Positions 23,962 to 33,344 of a stretch of 64,000 bases of DNA are shown in pieces. Source of the stretch: Streptomyces flaveolus (lineage in GTDB: Bacteria; Actinomycetota; Actinomycetes; Streptomycetales; Streptomycetaceae); the NCBI RefSeq assembly GCF_014648815.1, contig NZ_BMRV01000017.1, forward strand, positions 1 to 64,000. Reading direction: 5' to 3'. The translations under genes and the position numbers were made by a program. The stretch's first letter is position 1. Each line of letters opens with the position of its first letter. The notes beneath the pieces are model-generated. The model ran no database searches. It was given only the letters and a program-made list of their open reading frames with translations, and was not told the origin of the DNA.

Positions 23962-25629
23962 GTGCGAAGAACAAGAGCCGCCACCCGCAGGAACCCCGTG
24001 CCCCGCCTCTGGGCGGCCCTGGCGGCACTGCTCGGCACCGCCGTCGTCGGTGCCCTGTGCCCCGCCGCCGCGCGGGCCGCCCAGCCGCCGGCCCCCGCCG
24101 TCGCCGTCGCCGGCCTGCACATCAGCGACGGCCGGCTGCTCGAGGCCGACGGAAGCGACTTCGTCATGCGCGGGGTCAACCACGCCCACACCTGGTACCC
24201 GGGCGAGACCCGGTCGCTGGCCGACATCAAGGCGCTCGGCGCCAACACCGTCCGGGTCGTCCTGTCCGACGGCCACCGCTGGAGCGAGAACAGCCCGGCG
24301 GACGTGGCAGCCGTCATCGGCCGGTGCAAGGCCAACCGGCTGATCTGCGTCCTGGAGGTGCACGACACCACCGGCTACGGCGAGGACGCGGCGGCCGGCA
24401 CGCTCGATCACGCGGCCGACTACTGGATCGGCCTGAAGGACGTGCTCGCCGGCGAGGAGGGCCACGTCGTCGTCAACATCGGCAACGAGCCCTGGGGCAA
24501 CACGAATCCGGCCGGCTGGACCGAGCCCACGATCGCGGCCGTCCAGAAGCTGCGCGCCGCCGGTCTCCAGCACACGATCATGGTGGACGCGCCCAACTGG
24601 GGCCAGGACTGGCAAGGCGTCATGCGGGACAACGCCCGGACCGTCCAGGACGCCGACCCCACCGGCAACCTGATCTTCTCCATCCACATGTACAGCGTCT
24701 TCGACACCGCCCAGGAGGTCACCGACTACCTGCACACCTTCGCCGACGCCGGACTGCCCCTCCTCATCGGCGAGTTCGGCGGCCCCGCCGACCAGTACGG
24801 CGACCCCGACGAGGACACCATGATGGCCACCGCCGAGCAGCTGGGCCTCGGGTACCTCGCCTGGTCCTGGAGCGGCAACACCGACCCGGCCCTCGACCTC
24901 ACGATCGACTTCGACCCCAGCCGTCTCAGCGCCTGGGGCGAGCGCGTCTTCCACGGCGCCGACGGCATCGCGGAGACCGCGAAGGAGGCCACCGTCTACG
25001 ACGACGGCGCCCCGGAAGACACCCAGGCCCCCACCGCACCCGGCACCCCGGCCGCGTCCGGGGTGACGGACACGTCGGTCACCCTCGCCTGGACCGCGGC
25101 CACCGACGACGTGGGCGTCACCGGCTACGACATCGTCCGTGTCGACGGCGGCACCGAGACGACGGTCGCCACGAGCACCACCGGCCGCGCCACCGTGACC
25201 GGCCTCACCCCGGGCACCGCCTACGCCTTCGCCGTCCGCGCCCGCGACGCGGCGGGCAACCGGTCGGCCCGCTCCGCGACAGTGAGTGTCACGACCGGGA
25301 AGGGTGCCGGCACCTGCTCGGTCGGTTACCGCGTCGTGGGGGAGTGGCCGGGCGGCTTCCAGGGCGAGATCACCGTCCGCAACACCGGTGCCACGCCCCT
25401 CGGCACCTGGACCCTCGCCTTCGCCTTCGCCGACGGCCAGACCATCACGAACATGTGGGGAGGCACCGCCGCGCAGCACGCCGGCGCGGTGAGCGTCGCC
25501 CCCGCCTCCTACACCTCCACCGTCCCCGCCGGCGGCTCGGTCACCCTCGGGTTCACCGCCGGGAAGGGCGCCACGAACACCGCCCCGACCGCGTTCAGCC
25601 TGAACGGCGCGGCCTGCGCCACCACCTGA
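23962..25629 (+). CDS. manA: secreted GH5 endo-beta-mannanase with FnIII and CBM2
   Basis: A 555-residue exported enzyme. A basic N-terminus and hydrophobic stretch ending near AAARAA form a signal peptide. The catalytic domain (about 48-340) has the GH5 subfamily 8 mannanase signature FVMRGVNHAHTWYPGETRS; the acid/base is Glu176 in NIGNEPWG and the nucleophile Glu271 in LIGEFGG. A fibronectin III domain (about 352-440) and a C-terminal CBM2 (about 447-555, starting CSVGYRVVGEWPGGFQ) follow. It should hydrolyse beta-1,4-mannan while bound to cellulose. The CebR box upstream ties it to cellulose-derived signals. Confidence 0.85.
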   Translation: MRRTRAATRRNPVPRLWAALAALLGTAVVGALCPAAARAAQPPAPAVAVAGLHISDGRLLEADGSDFVMRGVNHAHTWYPGETRSLADIKALGANTVRVVLSDGHRWSENSPADVAAVIGRCKANRLICVLEVHDTTGYGEDAAAGTLDHAADYWIGLKDVLAGEEGHVVVNIGNEPWGNTNPAGWTEPTIAAVQKLRAAGLQHTIMVDAPNWGQDWQGVMRDNARTVQDADPTGNLIFSIHMYSVFDTAQEVTDYLHTFADAGLPLLIGEFGGPADQYGDPDEDTMMATAEQLGLGYLAWSWSGNTDPALDLTIDFDPSRLSAWGERVFHGADGIAETAKEATVYDDGAPEDTQAPTAPGTPAASGVTDTSVTLAWTAATDDVGVTGYDIVRVDGGTETTVATSTTGRATVTGLTPGTAYAFAVRARDAAGNRSARSATVSVTTGKGAGTCSVGYRVVGEWPGGFQGEITVRNTGATPLGTWTLAFAFADGQTITNMWGGTAAQHAGAVSVAPASYTSTVPAGGSVTLGFTAGKGATNTAPTAFSLNGAACATT

Positions 25630-25642
25630 CCGGGCCCGCCCG

Positions 25643-25676
25643 CCGGCCGTTCGGACGTCACCCTCCGGACGGCCGG
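25643..25676. terminator. bidirectional hairpin terminator
   Basis: CCGGCCGT at 25643-25650 pairs with ACGGCCGG at 25669-25676, with an inner GGA/TCC stem. It lies between the convergent mannanase gene and the Pro-rich membrane protein gene. Confidence 0.65.
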
Positions 25677-25696
25677 TACCGGGCGCGCAGCGGGCG

Positions 25697-26272
25697 TCAG
25701 AACGAGACCTCGCGCACACTGGCCTGGCTGCGCGGCTCGGTCGTCGCGGTGATCTCCGACCGGTGGCGGCTCGCCGAGAAGGTCACCGTCAGCGTCTCGG
25801 CCGCGCTCTGGCTCGTACTCACCGTGAAACCCTGCTCCGGCACCGCCGACACCAGGCACACCCCGCCGCTGCCGAACCGCACGGTCGCCCTGCCGCCCTC
25901 CGACGGCACCGTGTAGACGCCCGAACCGCCCTCCTCGCACCCCCGCTCGCCCCCGCCCGCGGGAGGCTGCCGGGTGGTGGCGCGGGCGGTCGGCGTCGTC
26001 GGCGCCGGGCTCGGCTCGCGCGGCTTCTCACGGGTACGGGAAGGCGTGGGCCGGGGCTTCTCGCTGGTGGGCGAAGGACCGGGGGAGGAGGGCCTCACGC
26101 TCGGCGACGGCGCGGGCCGCGGCGACACCGGGAGCTCCTGCGGCGCCGACTGCGCGACCGGCGCGGTGGGCCGGGTCGAGCCCACCACGAAGTGGATCGT
26201 GAGGATGACGGCCGTGATGCTGGCGGCCGTGCAGGACAGCCAGATGATCAGGTAGCGCAGGAGGCGGGACAC
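25697..26272 (-). CDS. membrane-anchored protein with Pro/Ser-rich stalk
   Basis: A 191-residue protein of unknown function. One N-terminal membrane segment (about residues 5-30, LLRYLIIWLSCTAASITAVI) is followed by a long Pro/Ser/Thr/Arg linker (about 35-105) and a small C-terminal beta-rich domain with two Cys (GERGCEEGG and GGVCLVSAV) that could form a disulfide. The layout is that of an outside-facing domain held off the membrane on a stalk. It diverges from the response regulator gene with only 36 bases between, so it may be a target or sensor partner of that two-component system. Confidence 0.65.
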   Translation of the reverse strand: MSRLLRYLIIWLSCTAASITAVILTIHFVVGSTRPTAPVAQSAPQELPVSPRPAPSPSVRPSSPGPSPTSEKPRPTPSRTREKPREPSPAPTTPTARATTRQPPAGGGERGCEEGGSGVYTVPSEGGRATVRFGSGGVCLVSAVPEQGFTVSTSQSAAETLTVTFSASRHRSEITATTEPRSQASVREVSF

Positions 26273-26308
26273 GACACCATAGTGACGGACCGGCTAACGT
26301 GCCTGCCC

Positions 26309-26998
26309 ATGGCCTGTGTACTTGTCGTCGAGGACGACCCCGTGATCCGGGCCGCGCTGATCGAGGTCCTGACCGGACACGGCTACGCGGTCAAGACCGC
26401 TCACCAGGGTTTCGAGGCGCTGCGTGAGATCACCCAGAGCCCGCCGGACATCGTGGTGCTCGATCTGGGACTGCCCGATCTCGACGGGCTCGACGTGCTC
26501 CGCATGATCCGGGGCATCTCCCGCCTTCCGGTGCTGGTCGCGACCGCGCGGGACGACGAGACGGAGATCATCCGGCTGCTCAACGCCGGTGCCGACGACT
26601 ACCTGGTCAAGCCGTTCTCGGGCGGTCAGCTCGCGGCCCGCCTCGCCGCCGTGCTGCGCCGGTCCGCGCCCGCCGACACCCGCGCCGCGCAGCCGCCGGT
26701 CCTGCGGGTCGCCGACCTGCGCATCGACCCCACCGCCCGCACCGCCCACCTGGCCGATCGCGAACTGGCCCTGACTCGCCGCGAGTTCGACCTGCTCGCC
26801 TATCTGGCCGCCCACGCCGACCAGGTCATATCGAGGCAGCGGATCCTCACCGAGGTGTGGCAGCAGCCGTATCTGGAGGACCAGACGGTCGACGTCCACC
26901 TCTCCGCACTCCGCCGCAAAATGGGCGAGAAGGCGCGCAAGCCCCGCTACCTGCAGACCGTGCGCGGCATCGGCATCAAGCTGGTCAGCTCACCATGA
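26309..26998 (+). CDS. OmpR-type response regulator
   Basis: A 229-residue regulator. The receiver domain (1-115) has acidic residues Asp9 and Asp10, phospho-acceptor Asp52 in VVLDLGLPD, and Lys101 in YLVKPF. The C-terminal winged helix of the OmpR/PhoB type runs from about 130 to 226, with YLEDQTVDVHLSALRRK as its recognition helix. The stop overlaps the histidine kinase ATG (ATGA). The signal and targets are not known; the adjacent secreted proteins are candidates. Confidence 0.9.
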   Translation: MACVLVVEDDPVIRAALIEVLTGHGYAVKTAHQGFEALREITQSPPDIVVLDLGLPDLDGLDVLRMIRGISRLPVLVATARDDETEIIRLLNAGADDYLVKPFSGGQLAARLAAVLRRSAPADTRAAQPPVLRVADLRIDPTARTAHLADRELALTRREFDLLAYLAAHADQVISRQRILTEVWQQPYLEDQTVDVHLSALRRKMGEKARKPRYLQTVRGIGIKLVSSP

Positions 26999-28302
26999 GA
27001 CGCGCCCTCGCCGGGATCGCCCTCGCCGTCACCTCGATGGTGGCCCTGTCGTTCCTCGTCCCGCTCGCCCTCCTCGTCCGCGAGCAGGCCCGCGACCGCG
27101 TCACCACGGCCGCCGAGCAGCGGGCCGCCGCCCTCTCCCCGGTGCTCGCCCTCACCACCCGGCGCTCCGACGTGCAGCAGGCCGTCACCGAGCTGGACTC
27201 CTCCGACCAGCTGGTGGTGCGGCTGCCCGACGGCGGTTTCGTCGGCACCCCGCACGCGCCCGAGGCCGCGCTCGACCGGGCCGTGCGCGGCCGCGAGACG
27301 CTCGCCGTGGACACCGCCGACGGCTGGGTCTACCTCCAGCCCGTCGTCCTGCGCGGCGACCGGGTCGCCGTCGTGGAGGCCCACGTACCGGCGGCGGACC
27401 TCACCCGTGGGGTGGCCGCCTCGTGGGGCGTGATGGCACTGCTCGCGCTCGGTCTGGTCGGCGGCTCGGTGCTGGTCGCCGACCGGCTCGGCGCCCGCGT
27501 CGTCCGGTCCTCCCGGAGCCTGAAGCGCGCCTCGCTGGCCCTCGGCTCCGGCGACCTCGACGTACGCGTGGAACCGGACGGTCCGCCCGAGCTCCAGGAG
27601 GCCGGCGTGGCGTTCAACACCATGGCCGACCGGGTCGTCGACCTGCTCGCCGTCGAACGCGAACTGGTCGCCGACCTCTCCCACCGGCTGCGCACCCCGC
27701 TGACCGCCCTCTATCTGGAGGCCGACCGGATGGGCGCGACGCCGAGCGCCCGCCGGGTCACCGAGGCGGCCGGCCAGCTGGAGAGCGAACTCGACTCGAT
27801 CATCGCCGCCGCCCGTACGCCGCTGGCCGCCGCGCAGCCCGGCGGGGGCACCGGGACGGCGAAGCCGTGCGACGCGGCCGAGGTGGTCGCCATGCGCCTG
27901 GACTTCTGGTCGGTCCTCGCCACCCAGCAGGGCCGCCCCTACGAGCGTTCCCTCACCCCGCGCCCCACGCCGGTCGCCTTCCCCGAGGACGACCTGGCGG
28001 CGGTCGTCGACGCCCTGATCGGCAACGTCTTCCGGCACACCCCCGAGGGCACCGGCTTCGCCGTCCGCGTGGAACGGGCCGACCCGTACGTGGTCCTCAC
28101 CGTGGACGACGCCGGTCCGGGCGTCGCGGATCCCGAGGCCGCGCTCACCCGGGGCGTCAGCGTCGGCGGTTCCACCGGACTGGGCCTGGACATCGTGGCC
28201 CGGGCGGCCCGCGCGGCCGACGGCGAGCTGACGATCACGCGCGCACCGCTGGGCGGCGCCAGGGTGCGGGTGTCGTTCGTGCTCGCCGACGGGGGACGCT
28301 GA
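26995..28302 (+). CDS. sensor histidine kinase
   Basis: A 435-residue membrane kinase. A first transmembrane helix (about 7-28), a short extracytoplasmic domain of about 110 residues, a second helix (about 143-163), a HAMP linker (164-217), a phospho-acceptor His230 in DLSHRLRTPLTAL, and a GHKL ATPase with N-box DALIGNVFRHTPEG and G-box TGLGLDIVARAA. It is coupled to the response regulator before it. The compact sensing domain is mostly polar and gives no hint of the ligand. Confidence 0.9.
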   Translation: MRRALAGIALAVTSMVALSFLVPLALLVREQARDRVTTAAEQRAAALSPVLALTTRRSDVQQAVTELDSSDQLVVRLPDGGFVGTPHAPEAALDRAVRGRETLAVDTADGWVYLQPVVLRGDRVAVVEAHVPAADLTRGVAASWGVMALLALGLVGGSVLVADRLGARVVRSSRSLKRASLALGSGDLDVRVEPDGPPELQEAGVAFNTMADRVVDLLAVERELVADLSHRLRTPLTALYLEADRMGATPSARRVTEAAGQLESELDSIIAAARTPLAAAQPGGGTGTAKPCDAAEVVAMRLDFWSVLATQQGRPYERSLTPRPTPVAFPEDDLAAVVDALIGNVFRHTPEGTGFAVRVERADPYVVLTVDDAGPGVADPEAALTRGVSVGGSTGLGLDIVARAARAADGELTITRAPLGGARVRVSFVLADGGR

Positions 28303-28308
28303 CCGGCG

Positions 28309-29196
28309 TCAGCGGCTCGCGCCGAAGTCCTGCGTCCACCAGGGACCGCCGTCGCCGAAGTGCACGCCGACGCCCAGTTCCTTGAAGGAGCAGTTGAGGA
28401 TGTTCGCCCGGTGCCCGGGACTGTTCATCCAGGACTCCATCACCGAGGCGGCGTCGGACTGCCCGCGGGCTATGTTCTCGCCCAGCGTCGACCACTCGTA
28501 GCCGGCGGCCTCGACGCGGCTCGTCATGGTGGAGCCGTCCGGACCCGTGTGGGACATCACTCCGCTCGCGGCCATGACGTCGCTGTAGTCGTCGGCGGCC
28601 CGGGTCAGCCGGTCGTTCGCCGTGACCGGCGAGCAGCCGGCCGAGGCCCGCTCCTTGTTGACGAGCGCGAGGACCTGCGCCTCGGCCCCGCTCGCCCCGC
28701 CGGAACCCGAACCCACTGCCGAACCCGAACCCGAACCCGATCCGGAGCCGGAGTCCGACCCGCTGCCGGAACCCGTGCCGCCGCCACCCGCCGCGGACCG
28801 GTCCGAGCCGCTCTTCACTGTTGTCCTCGCGGGAGCCGTGGACGCGGGCCGGGTCTTCTTCACCTGCCCGGCGGACGGGCTCGCCGTCCTCGACGGAGAG
28901 GCGCTGGGCTTCGCGCTCACCCGGGGCGAGGCGCTCGCCGAGACACTCGGGCTCGCCGACGGAGATACCGGCGCCGCCGCACCTCCCGCCACCACCTCCG
29001 CGTTCGGGCCCTCACCGGCGGCACTCGTCGTGACCCGGTCGGCGGGAGCGCCGTCCTCGCCGCCGGAGACGGCCAGCGTGATGCCGACGCCCGCCGTGAC
29101 GGCGACGCCGAGCACCAGCACGGTGCCGCGCGTCCTCAGTCCGCGGTGGGGGCGGGCGTGGGAACGGGACGGTCGAGCGGCTCGGCGGGAACCCAT
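28309..29196 (-). CDS. secreted CAP/SCP-domain protein with Gly-Ser linker
   Basis: A 295-residue exported protein. The ATG at 29196 is chosen from GAGGT seven bases upstream. An Arg-rich start and one hydrophobic segment (TVLVLGVAVTAGVGITLAV) are followed by a Ser/Pro-rich stalk, a pure Gly-Ser stretch of about 30 residues, and a C-terminal CAP domain (about 168-295; ALVNKERASAGCSPVTAN, SHTGPDGST, GENIARGQ, MNSPGHRANIL). Bacterial CAP proteins are extracellular and some are hydrolases or binders. It converges on the histidine kinase gene with only six bases between. Confidence 0.8.
   Translation of the reverse strand: MGSRRAARPSRSHARPHRGLRTRGTVLVLGVAVTAGVGITLAVSGGEDGAPADRVTTSAAGEGPNAEVVAGGAAAPVSPSASPSVSASASPRVSAKPSASPSRTASPSAGQVKKTRPASTAPARTTVKSGSDRSAAGGGGTGSGSGSDSGSGSGSGSGSAVGSGSGGASGAEAQVLALVNKERASAGCSPVTANDRLTRAADDYSDVMAASGVMSHTGPDGSTMTSRVEAAGYEWSTLGENIARGQSDAASVMESWMNSPGHRANILNCSFKELGVGVHFGDGGPWWTQDFGASR
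28703..28774. repeat. hexanucleotide repeat coding for the Gly-Ser linker
   Basis: Runs of GAACCC and related hexamers encode alternating Gly and Ser on the minus strand within the CAP protein gene. Such tracts can change length by slippage. Confidence 0.6.
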
Positions 29197-29445
29197 GCAG
29201 GACACCTCGGTCTGTCGGTCGGCTGGCTCGGCCCCGGACCCGGTGGACGCGATCGCGCCCACCGGGACTGTGGGGGGTGTCCGAGAGCCTAGGACCCGCT
29301 CGGTGCGGAAACGGCTGTTCGAAGGTCATCTTCAAGAAGCCTTAAGACAGCCGCCAAAGTGCGCTGAGGAATGCGTCGGCGCCGCCCCCGGCGGGGTCCC
29401 TGGGCGGTTTCGGGGTAGGCGGAGGGGATCCGAAGGAGGAGTGCC

Positions 29446-29763
29446 ATGACGACGTACGTCATCTCGGTGCCGGGAACGTTCACCGGCGCGGTCCCGGACG
29501 CCACCAAGGACGAGCTCGCCCGCGCACTGCGCCCCGCCGACCCGCACCGCACCCAGCTGGGGGACGAGGAGGACCTCGACGCCCTCTCGGTCAACGACGA
29601 CGGCACCTTCACCATCCGACTCACCGTCGAGGCGGACACCGCCGCCCACGCGGAGGGCCGCGCCCGGGAGGTCGCGGGATCCGCCCTGCGCGCGGCCGGC
29701 CTGGACGGGAGCAGTGCGCCGCTCGGTCCCTCGGCGGTGACCGGCATCGACTCCGACGTCTGA
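29446..29763 (+). CDS. small conserved hypothetical protein
   Basis: A 105-residue soluble protein with a very good ribosome binding site (GAAGGAGGAG) before the ATG. It has no signal peptide. The opening MTTYVISVPGTFTGAVPDAT and the middle FTIRLTVEADTAAHAEGRAR suggest a small alpha/beta sandwich. I do not recognise the family. It stands alone upstream of pyruvate carboxylase, 116 bases away. Confidence 0.7.
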   Translation: MTTYVISVPGTFTGAVPDATKDELARALRPADPHRTQLGDEEDLDALSVNDDGTFTIRLTVEADTAAHAEGRAREVAGSALRAAGLDGSSAPLGPSAVTGIDSDV

Positions 29764-29879
29764 CCCGAGCGCGACGGCACACGGCCGGGGCCGGGCCGTG
29801 AGTGGCCCGGCTCACATGGCGTACCGGAGGCGGCGCCGACACCATGGTCTCGTCACCCGGCAGGCTGAAGGGATCAAGA

Positions 29880-32800
29880 ATGTTCCGCAAGGTGCTGGTC
29901 GCCAACCGCGGTGAGATCGCGATCCGCGCGTTCCGTGCGGGCTACGAGCTCGGCGCGCGCACGGTCGCCGTCTTCCCGCACGAGGACCGCAACTCGCTGC
30001 ACCGGCTGAAGGCCGACGAGGCCTACGAGATCGGGGAGCCGGGGCACCCGGTGCGCGCGTACCTCTCCGTCGAGGAGATCGTCCGCGCGGCCCGCCGTGC
30101 GGGAGCCGACGCCGTCTACCCGGGCTACGGATTCCTCTCCGAGAACCCGGAACTGGCCCGCGCCTGCGAAGAGGCCGGCATCACGTTCGTCGGACCGAGC
30201 GCGCAGATCCTCGAACTGACCGGCAACAAGGCCCGCGCCGTGGCCGCCGCCCGCGAGGCCGGCGTGCCCGTCCTGGGATCCTCCGCCCCCTCCACCGACG
30301 TCGACGAACTCGTCCGCGCCGCCGACGACATCGGCTTCCCCGTGTTCGTCAAGGCCGTCGCGGGCGGCGGCGGACGCGGCATGCGCCGGGTCGAGGAACC
30401 CGCGCAGCTGCGCGAGGCCATCGAGGCGGCCTCCCGCGAGGCCGCGTCCGCGTTCGGCGACTCCACGGTCTTCCTGGAGAAGGCGGTCGTCGAACCCCGT
30501 CACATCGAGGTGCAGATCCTCGCCGACGGACAGGGCGGGGTCATCCACCTCTTCGAGCGGGACTGCTCGGTGCAGCGCCGCCACCAGAAGGTGATCGAGC
30601 TGGCGCCCGCCCCCAACCTCGACCCGCAGCTGCGCGAGCGGATCTGCGCCGACGCCGTGAACTTCGCCCGGAAGATCGGCTACCGCAACGCCGGCACCGT
30701 GGAGTTCCTCGTCGACCGCGACGGCAACCACGTCTTCATCGAGATGAACCCGCGCATCCAGGTCGAGCACACGGTCACCGAGGAGGTCACCGACGTCGAC
30801 CTCGTGCAGTCCCAGCTGCGCATCGCCGCCGGCGAGACCCTGGCCGACCTCGGACTCGCCCAGGAGAACATCACCCTGCGCGGCGCGGCCCTCCAGTGCC
30901 GCATCACCACCGAGGACCCGGCCAACGGCTTCCGCCCGGACACCGGCACCATCAGCGCCTACCGTTCCCCCGGCGGCTCGGGTATCCGCCTCGACGGCGG
31001 CACCACCCACGCCGGTACGGAGATCAGCGCGCACTTCGACTCGATGCTGGTCAAGCTCTCCTGCCGGGGCCGCGACTTCGCCACCGCCGTGAACCGCGCC
31101 CGGCGTGCCGTGGCCGAGTTCCGCATCCGCGGTGTCGCCACCAACATCCCGTTCCTCCAGGCGGTGCTGGACGACCCGGATTTCCAGGCCGGGCAGGTCA
31201 CCACGTCGTTCATCGAGCAGCGCCCGCACCTGCTCACCGCCCGGCACTCCGCGGACCGCGGCACGAAGCTGCTGACCTACCTCGCCGACGTCACGGTGAA
31301 CAAGCCGCACGGCGAACGCCCCGAACTGGCCGATCCGCTGACCAAGCTGCCGCCGCTGCCCGCCGGTGAACCCCCGGCCGGTTCCCGGCAGCGGCTCGCC
31401 GAGCTCGGCCCCGAGGGCTTCGCCCGCTGGCTGCGCGAGTCACCCTCCATCGGCGTCACCGACACCACGTTCCGCGACGCCCACCAGTCGCTGCTCGCCA
31501 CCCGAGTGCGTACCAAGGACATGCTCGCCGTCGCCCCCGTGGTCGCCCGCACCCTGCCCGGGCTGCTGTCCCTGGAGTGCTGGGGCGGCGCCACCTACGA
31601 CGTCGCGCTGCGCTTCCTCGCCGAGGACCCGTGGGAGCGGCTGGCCGCCCTGCGCGAGGCCGTGCCCAACATCTGCCTCCAGATGCTGCTGCGCGGCCGC
31701 AACACCGTGGGCTACACCCCGTACCCGACCGAGGTCACCGACGCCTTCGTGCAGGAGGCCGCGGCCACCGGCATCGACGTCTTCCGCATCTTCGACGCCC
31801 TCAACGACGTCGACCAGATGCGCCCGGCCATCGACGCCGTACGCGAGACCGGCACGTCGATCGCGGAGGTGGCCCTGTGCTACACCGCCGACCTGTCCGA
31901 CCCGTCGGAGCGGCTCTACACCCTCGACTACTACCTGCGGCTCGCCGAGAAGATCGTGAACGCGGGCGCCCACGTGCTGGCCGTCAAGGACATGGCCGGT
32001 CTGCTGCGCGCCCCGGCCGCCGCGACCCTCGTCTCCGCGCTGCGCCGCGAGTTCGACCTGCCGGTGCACCTGCACACCCACGACACCACCGGCGGCCAGC
32101 TGGCCACCTACCTCGCCGCGGTCCAGGCCGGCGCGGACGCGGTCGACGGCGCGGTGGCGTCCATGGCGGGCACCACCTCGCAGCCGTCGCTGTCGGCGAT
32201 CGTCGCGGCCACCGACCACACCGAGCGGCCCACCGGCCTCGACCTCCAGGCCGTCGGCGACCTGGAGCCGTACTGGGAGAGCGTCCGCAAGGTGTACGCG
32301 CCCTTCGAGGCGGGCCTCGCCTCGCCGACCGGTCGCGTCTACCACCACGAGATCCCCGGCGGCCAGCTCTCCAACCTGCGCACCCAGGCCATCGCGCTGG
32401 GCCTCGGCGACCGCTTCGAGGACATCGAGGCGATGTATGCCGCCGCCGACCGCATGCTGGGCCGCCTGGTGAAGGTCACGCCCTCCTCCAAGGTGGTCGG
32501 CGACCTGGCCCTCCACCTGGTGGGCGCCGGTGTCTCCCCGGCGGACTTCGAGGCGGACCCCGACCGGTTCGACATCCCCGACTCCGTCATCGGCTTCCTG
32601 CGCGGCGAGCTGGGCACCCCGCCCGGTGGCTGGCCCGAGCCGTTCCGCAGCAAGGCCCTGCGGGGCCGCGCCGAGGCCAAGCCGGTGGCGGAGCTGAGCG
32701 CCGACGACCGCACCGGGCTGGCCAAGGACCGCAGGGCCACGCTCAACCGGCTGCTGTTCCCCGGCCCGGCGCGCGAGTTCGACACCCACCGCGGCACCTA

Positions 32801-33254
32801 CGGCGACACCAGCGTCCTGGACAGCAAGGACTTCTTCTACGGGCTGCGCCCGGGCAAGGAGTACACGGTCGACCTCGACCCCGGTGTGCGGCTGCTCATC
32901 GAGCTCCAGGCGGTCGGTGACGCCGACGAACGCGGCATGCGCACCGTGATGTCCACGCTCAACGGCCAGCTGCGGCCCATCCAGGTCCGCGACCGCAAGG
33001 CGGCCTCCGACGTCCCGGTCACCGAGAAGGCCGACCGGGCCAACCCCGGCCATGTCGCGGCGCCGTTCGCCGGCGTGGTGACCCTCGCCGTCGCCGAGGG
33101 CGACGCGGTGGAGGCCGGGGCCACCGTGGCCACCATCGAGGCGATGAAGATGGAGGCCACCATCACCGCACCCAAGTCCGGCACGGTCGGCAGGCTCGCC
33201 ATCAACCGCATCCAGCAGGTGGAGGGCGGCGACCTCCTCGTCGAGCTGAGCTGA
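29880..33254 (+). CDS. pyc: pyruvate carboxylase
   Basis: A 1124-residue biotin enzyme that carboxylates pyruvate to oxaloacetate to refill the TCA cycle. In order: biotin carboxylase (1-450) with KAVAGGGGRGMR as ATP loop, carboxyltransferase (about 515-790) with TDTTFRDAHQSLLATR and the metal ligands in HLHTHDTTGG, the allosteric linker, and a biotinyl domain ending the protein with EAMKMEATI, whose Lys takes biotin. The length is normal for the single-chain form. The ATG at 29880 follows GAAGGGA. A Rho-independent terminator follows. Confidence 0.97.
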   Translation: MFRKVLVANRGEIAIRAFRAGYELGARTVAVFPHEDRNSLHRLKADEAYEIGEPGHPVRAYLSVEEIVRAARRAGADAVYPGYGFLSENPELARACEEAGITFVGPSAQILELTGNKARAVAAAREAGVPVLGSSAPSTDVDELVRAADDIGFPVFVKAVAGGGGRGMRRVEEPAQLREAIEAASREAASAFGDSTVFLEKAVVEPRHIEVQILADGQGGVIHLFERDCSVQRRHQKVIELAPAPNLDPQLRERICADAVNFARKIGYRNAGTVEFLVDRDGNHVFIEMNPRIQVEHTVTEEVTDVDLVQSQLRIAAGETLADLGLAQENITLRGAALQCRITTEDPANGFRPDTGTISAYRSPGGSGIRLDGGTTHAGTEISAHFDSMLVKLSCRGRDFATAVNRARRAVAEFRIRGVATNIPFLQAVLDDPDFQAGQVTTSFIEQRPHLLTARHSADRGTKLLTYLADVTVNKPHGERPELADPLTKLPPLPAGEPPAGSRQRLAELGPEGFARWLRESPSIGVTDTTFRDAHQSLLATRVRTKDMLAVAPVVARTLPGLLSLECWGGATYDVALRFLAEDPWERLAALREAVPNICLQMLLRGRNTVGYTPYPTEVTDAFVQEAAATGIDVFRIFDALNDVDQMRPAIDAVRETGTSIAEVALCYTADLSDPSERLYTLDYYLRLAEKIVNAGAHVLAVKDMAGLLRAPAAATLVSALRREFDLPVHLHTHDTTGGQLATYLAAVQAGADAVDGAVASMAGTTSQPSLSAIVAATDHTERPTGLDLQAVGDLEPYWESVRKVYAPFEAGLASPTGRVYHHEIPGGQLSNLRTQAIALGLGDRFEDIEAMYAAADRMLGRLVKVTPSSKVVGDLALHLVGAGVSPADFEADPDRFDIPDSVIGFLRGELGTPPGGWPEPFRSKALRGRAEAKPVAELSADDRTGLAKDRRATLNRLLFPGPAREFDTHRGTYGDTSVLDSKDFFYGLRPGKEYTVDLDPGVRLLIELQAVGDADERGMRTVMSTLNGQLRPIQVRDRKAASDVPVTEKADRANPGHVAAPFAGVVTLAVAEGDAVEAGATVATIEAMKMEATITAPKSGTVGRLAINRIQQVEGGDLLVELS

Positions 33255-33270
33255 GCCGAGCCGACGCGAC

Positions 33271-33320
33271 GGCGGTGGCGCCCAGGACCGGCTCTGGTCC
33301 GGGCGCCACCGCCGCGTTTT
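33271..33320 (+). terminator. Rho-independent terminator of pyc
   Basis: GGCGGTGGCGCCC at 33271-33283 pairs with GGGCGCCACCGCC at 33301-33313, and AGGACC with GGTCC extends the stem inward. A T-tract follows at 33317-33320. Confidence 0.85.
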
Positions 33321-33344
33321 CCTCGTGGTCTTTGGGCCGGAGTC

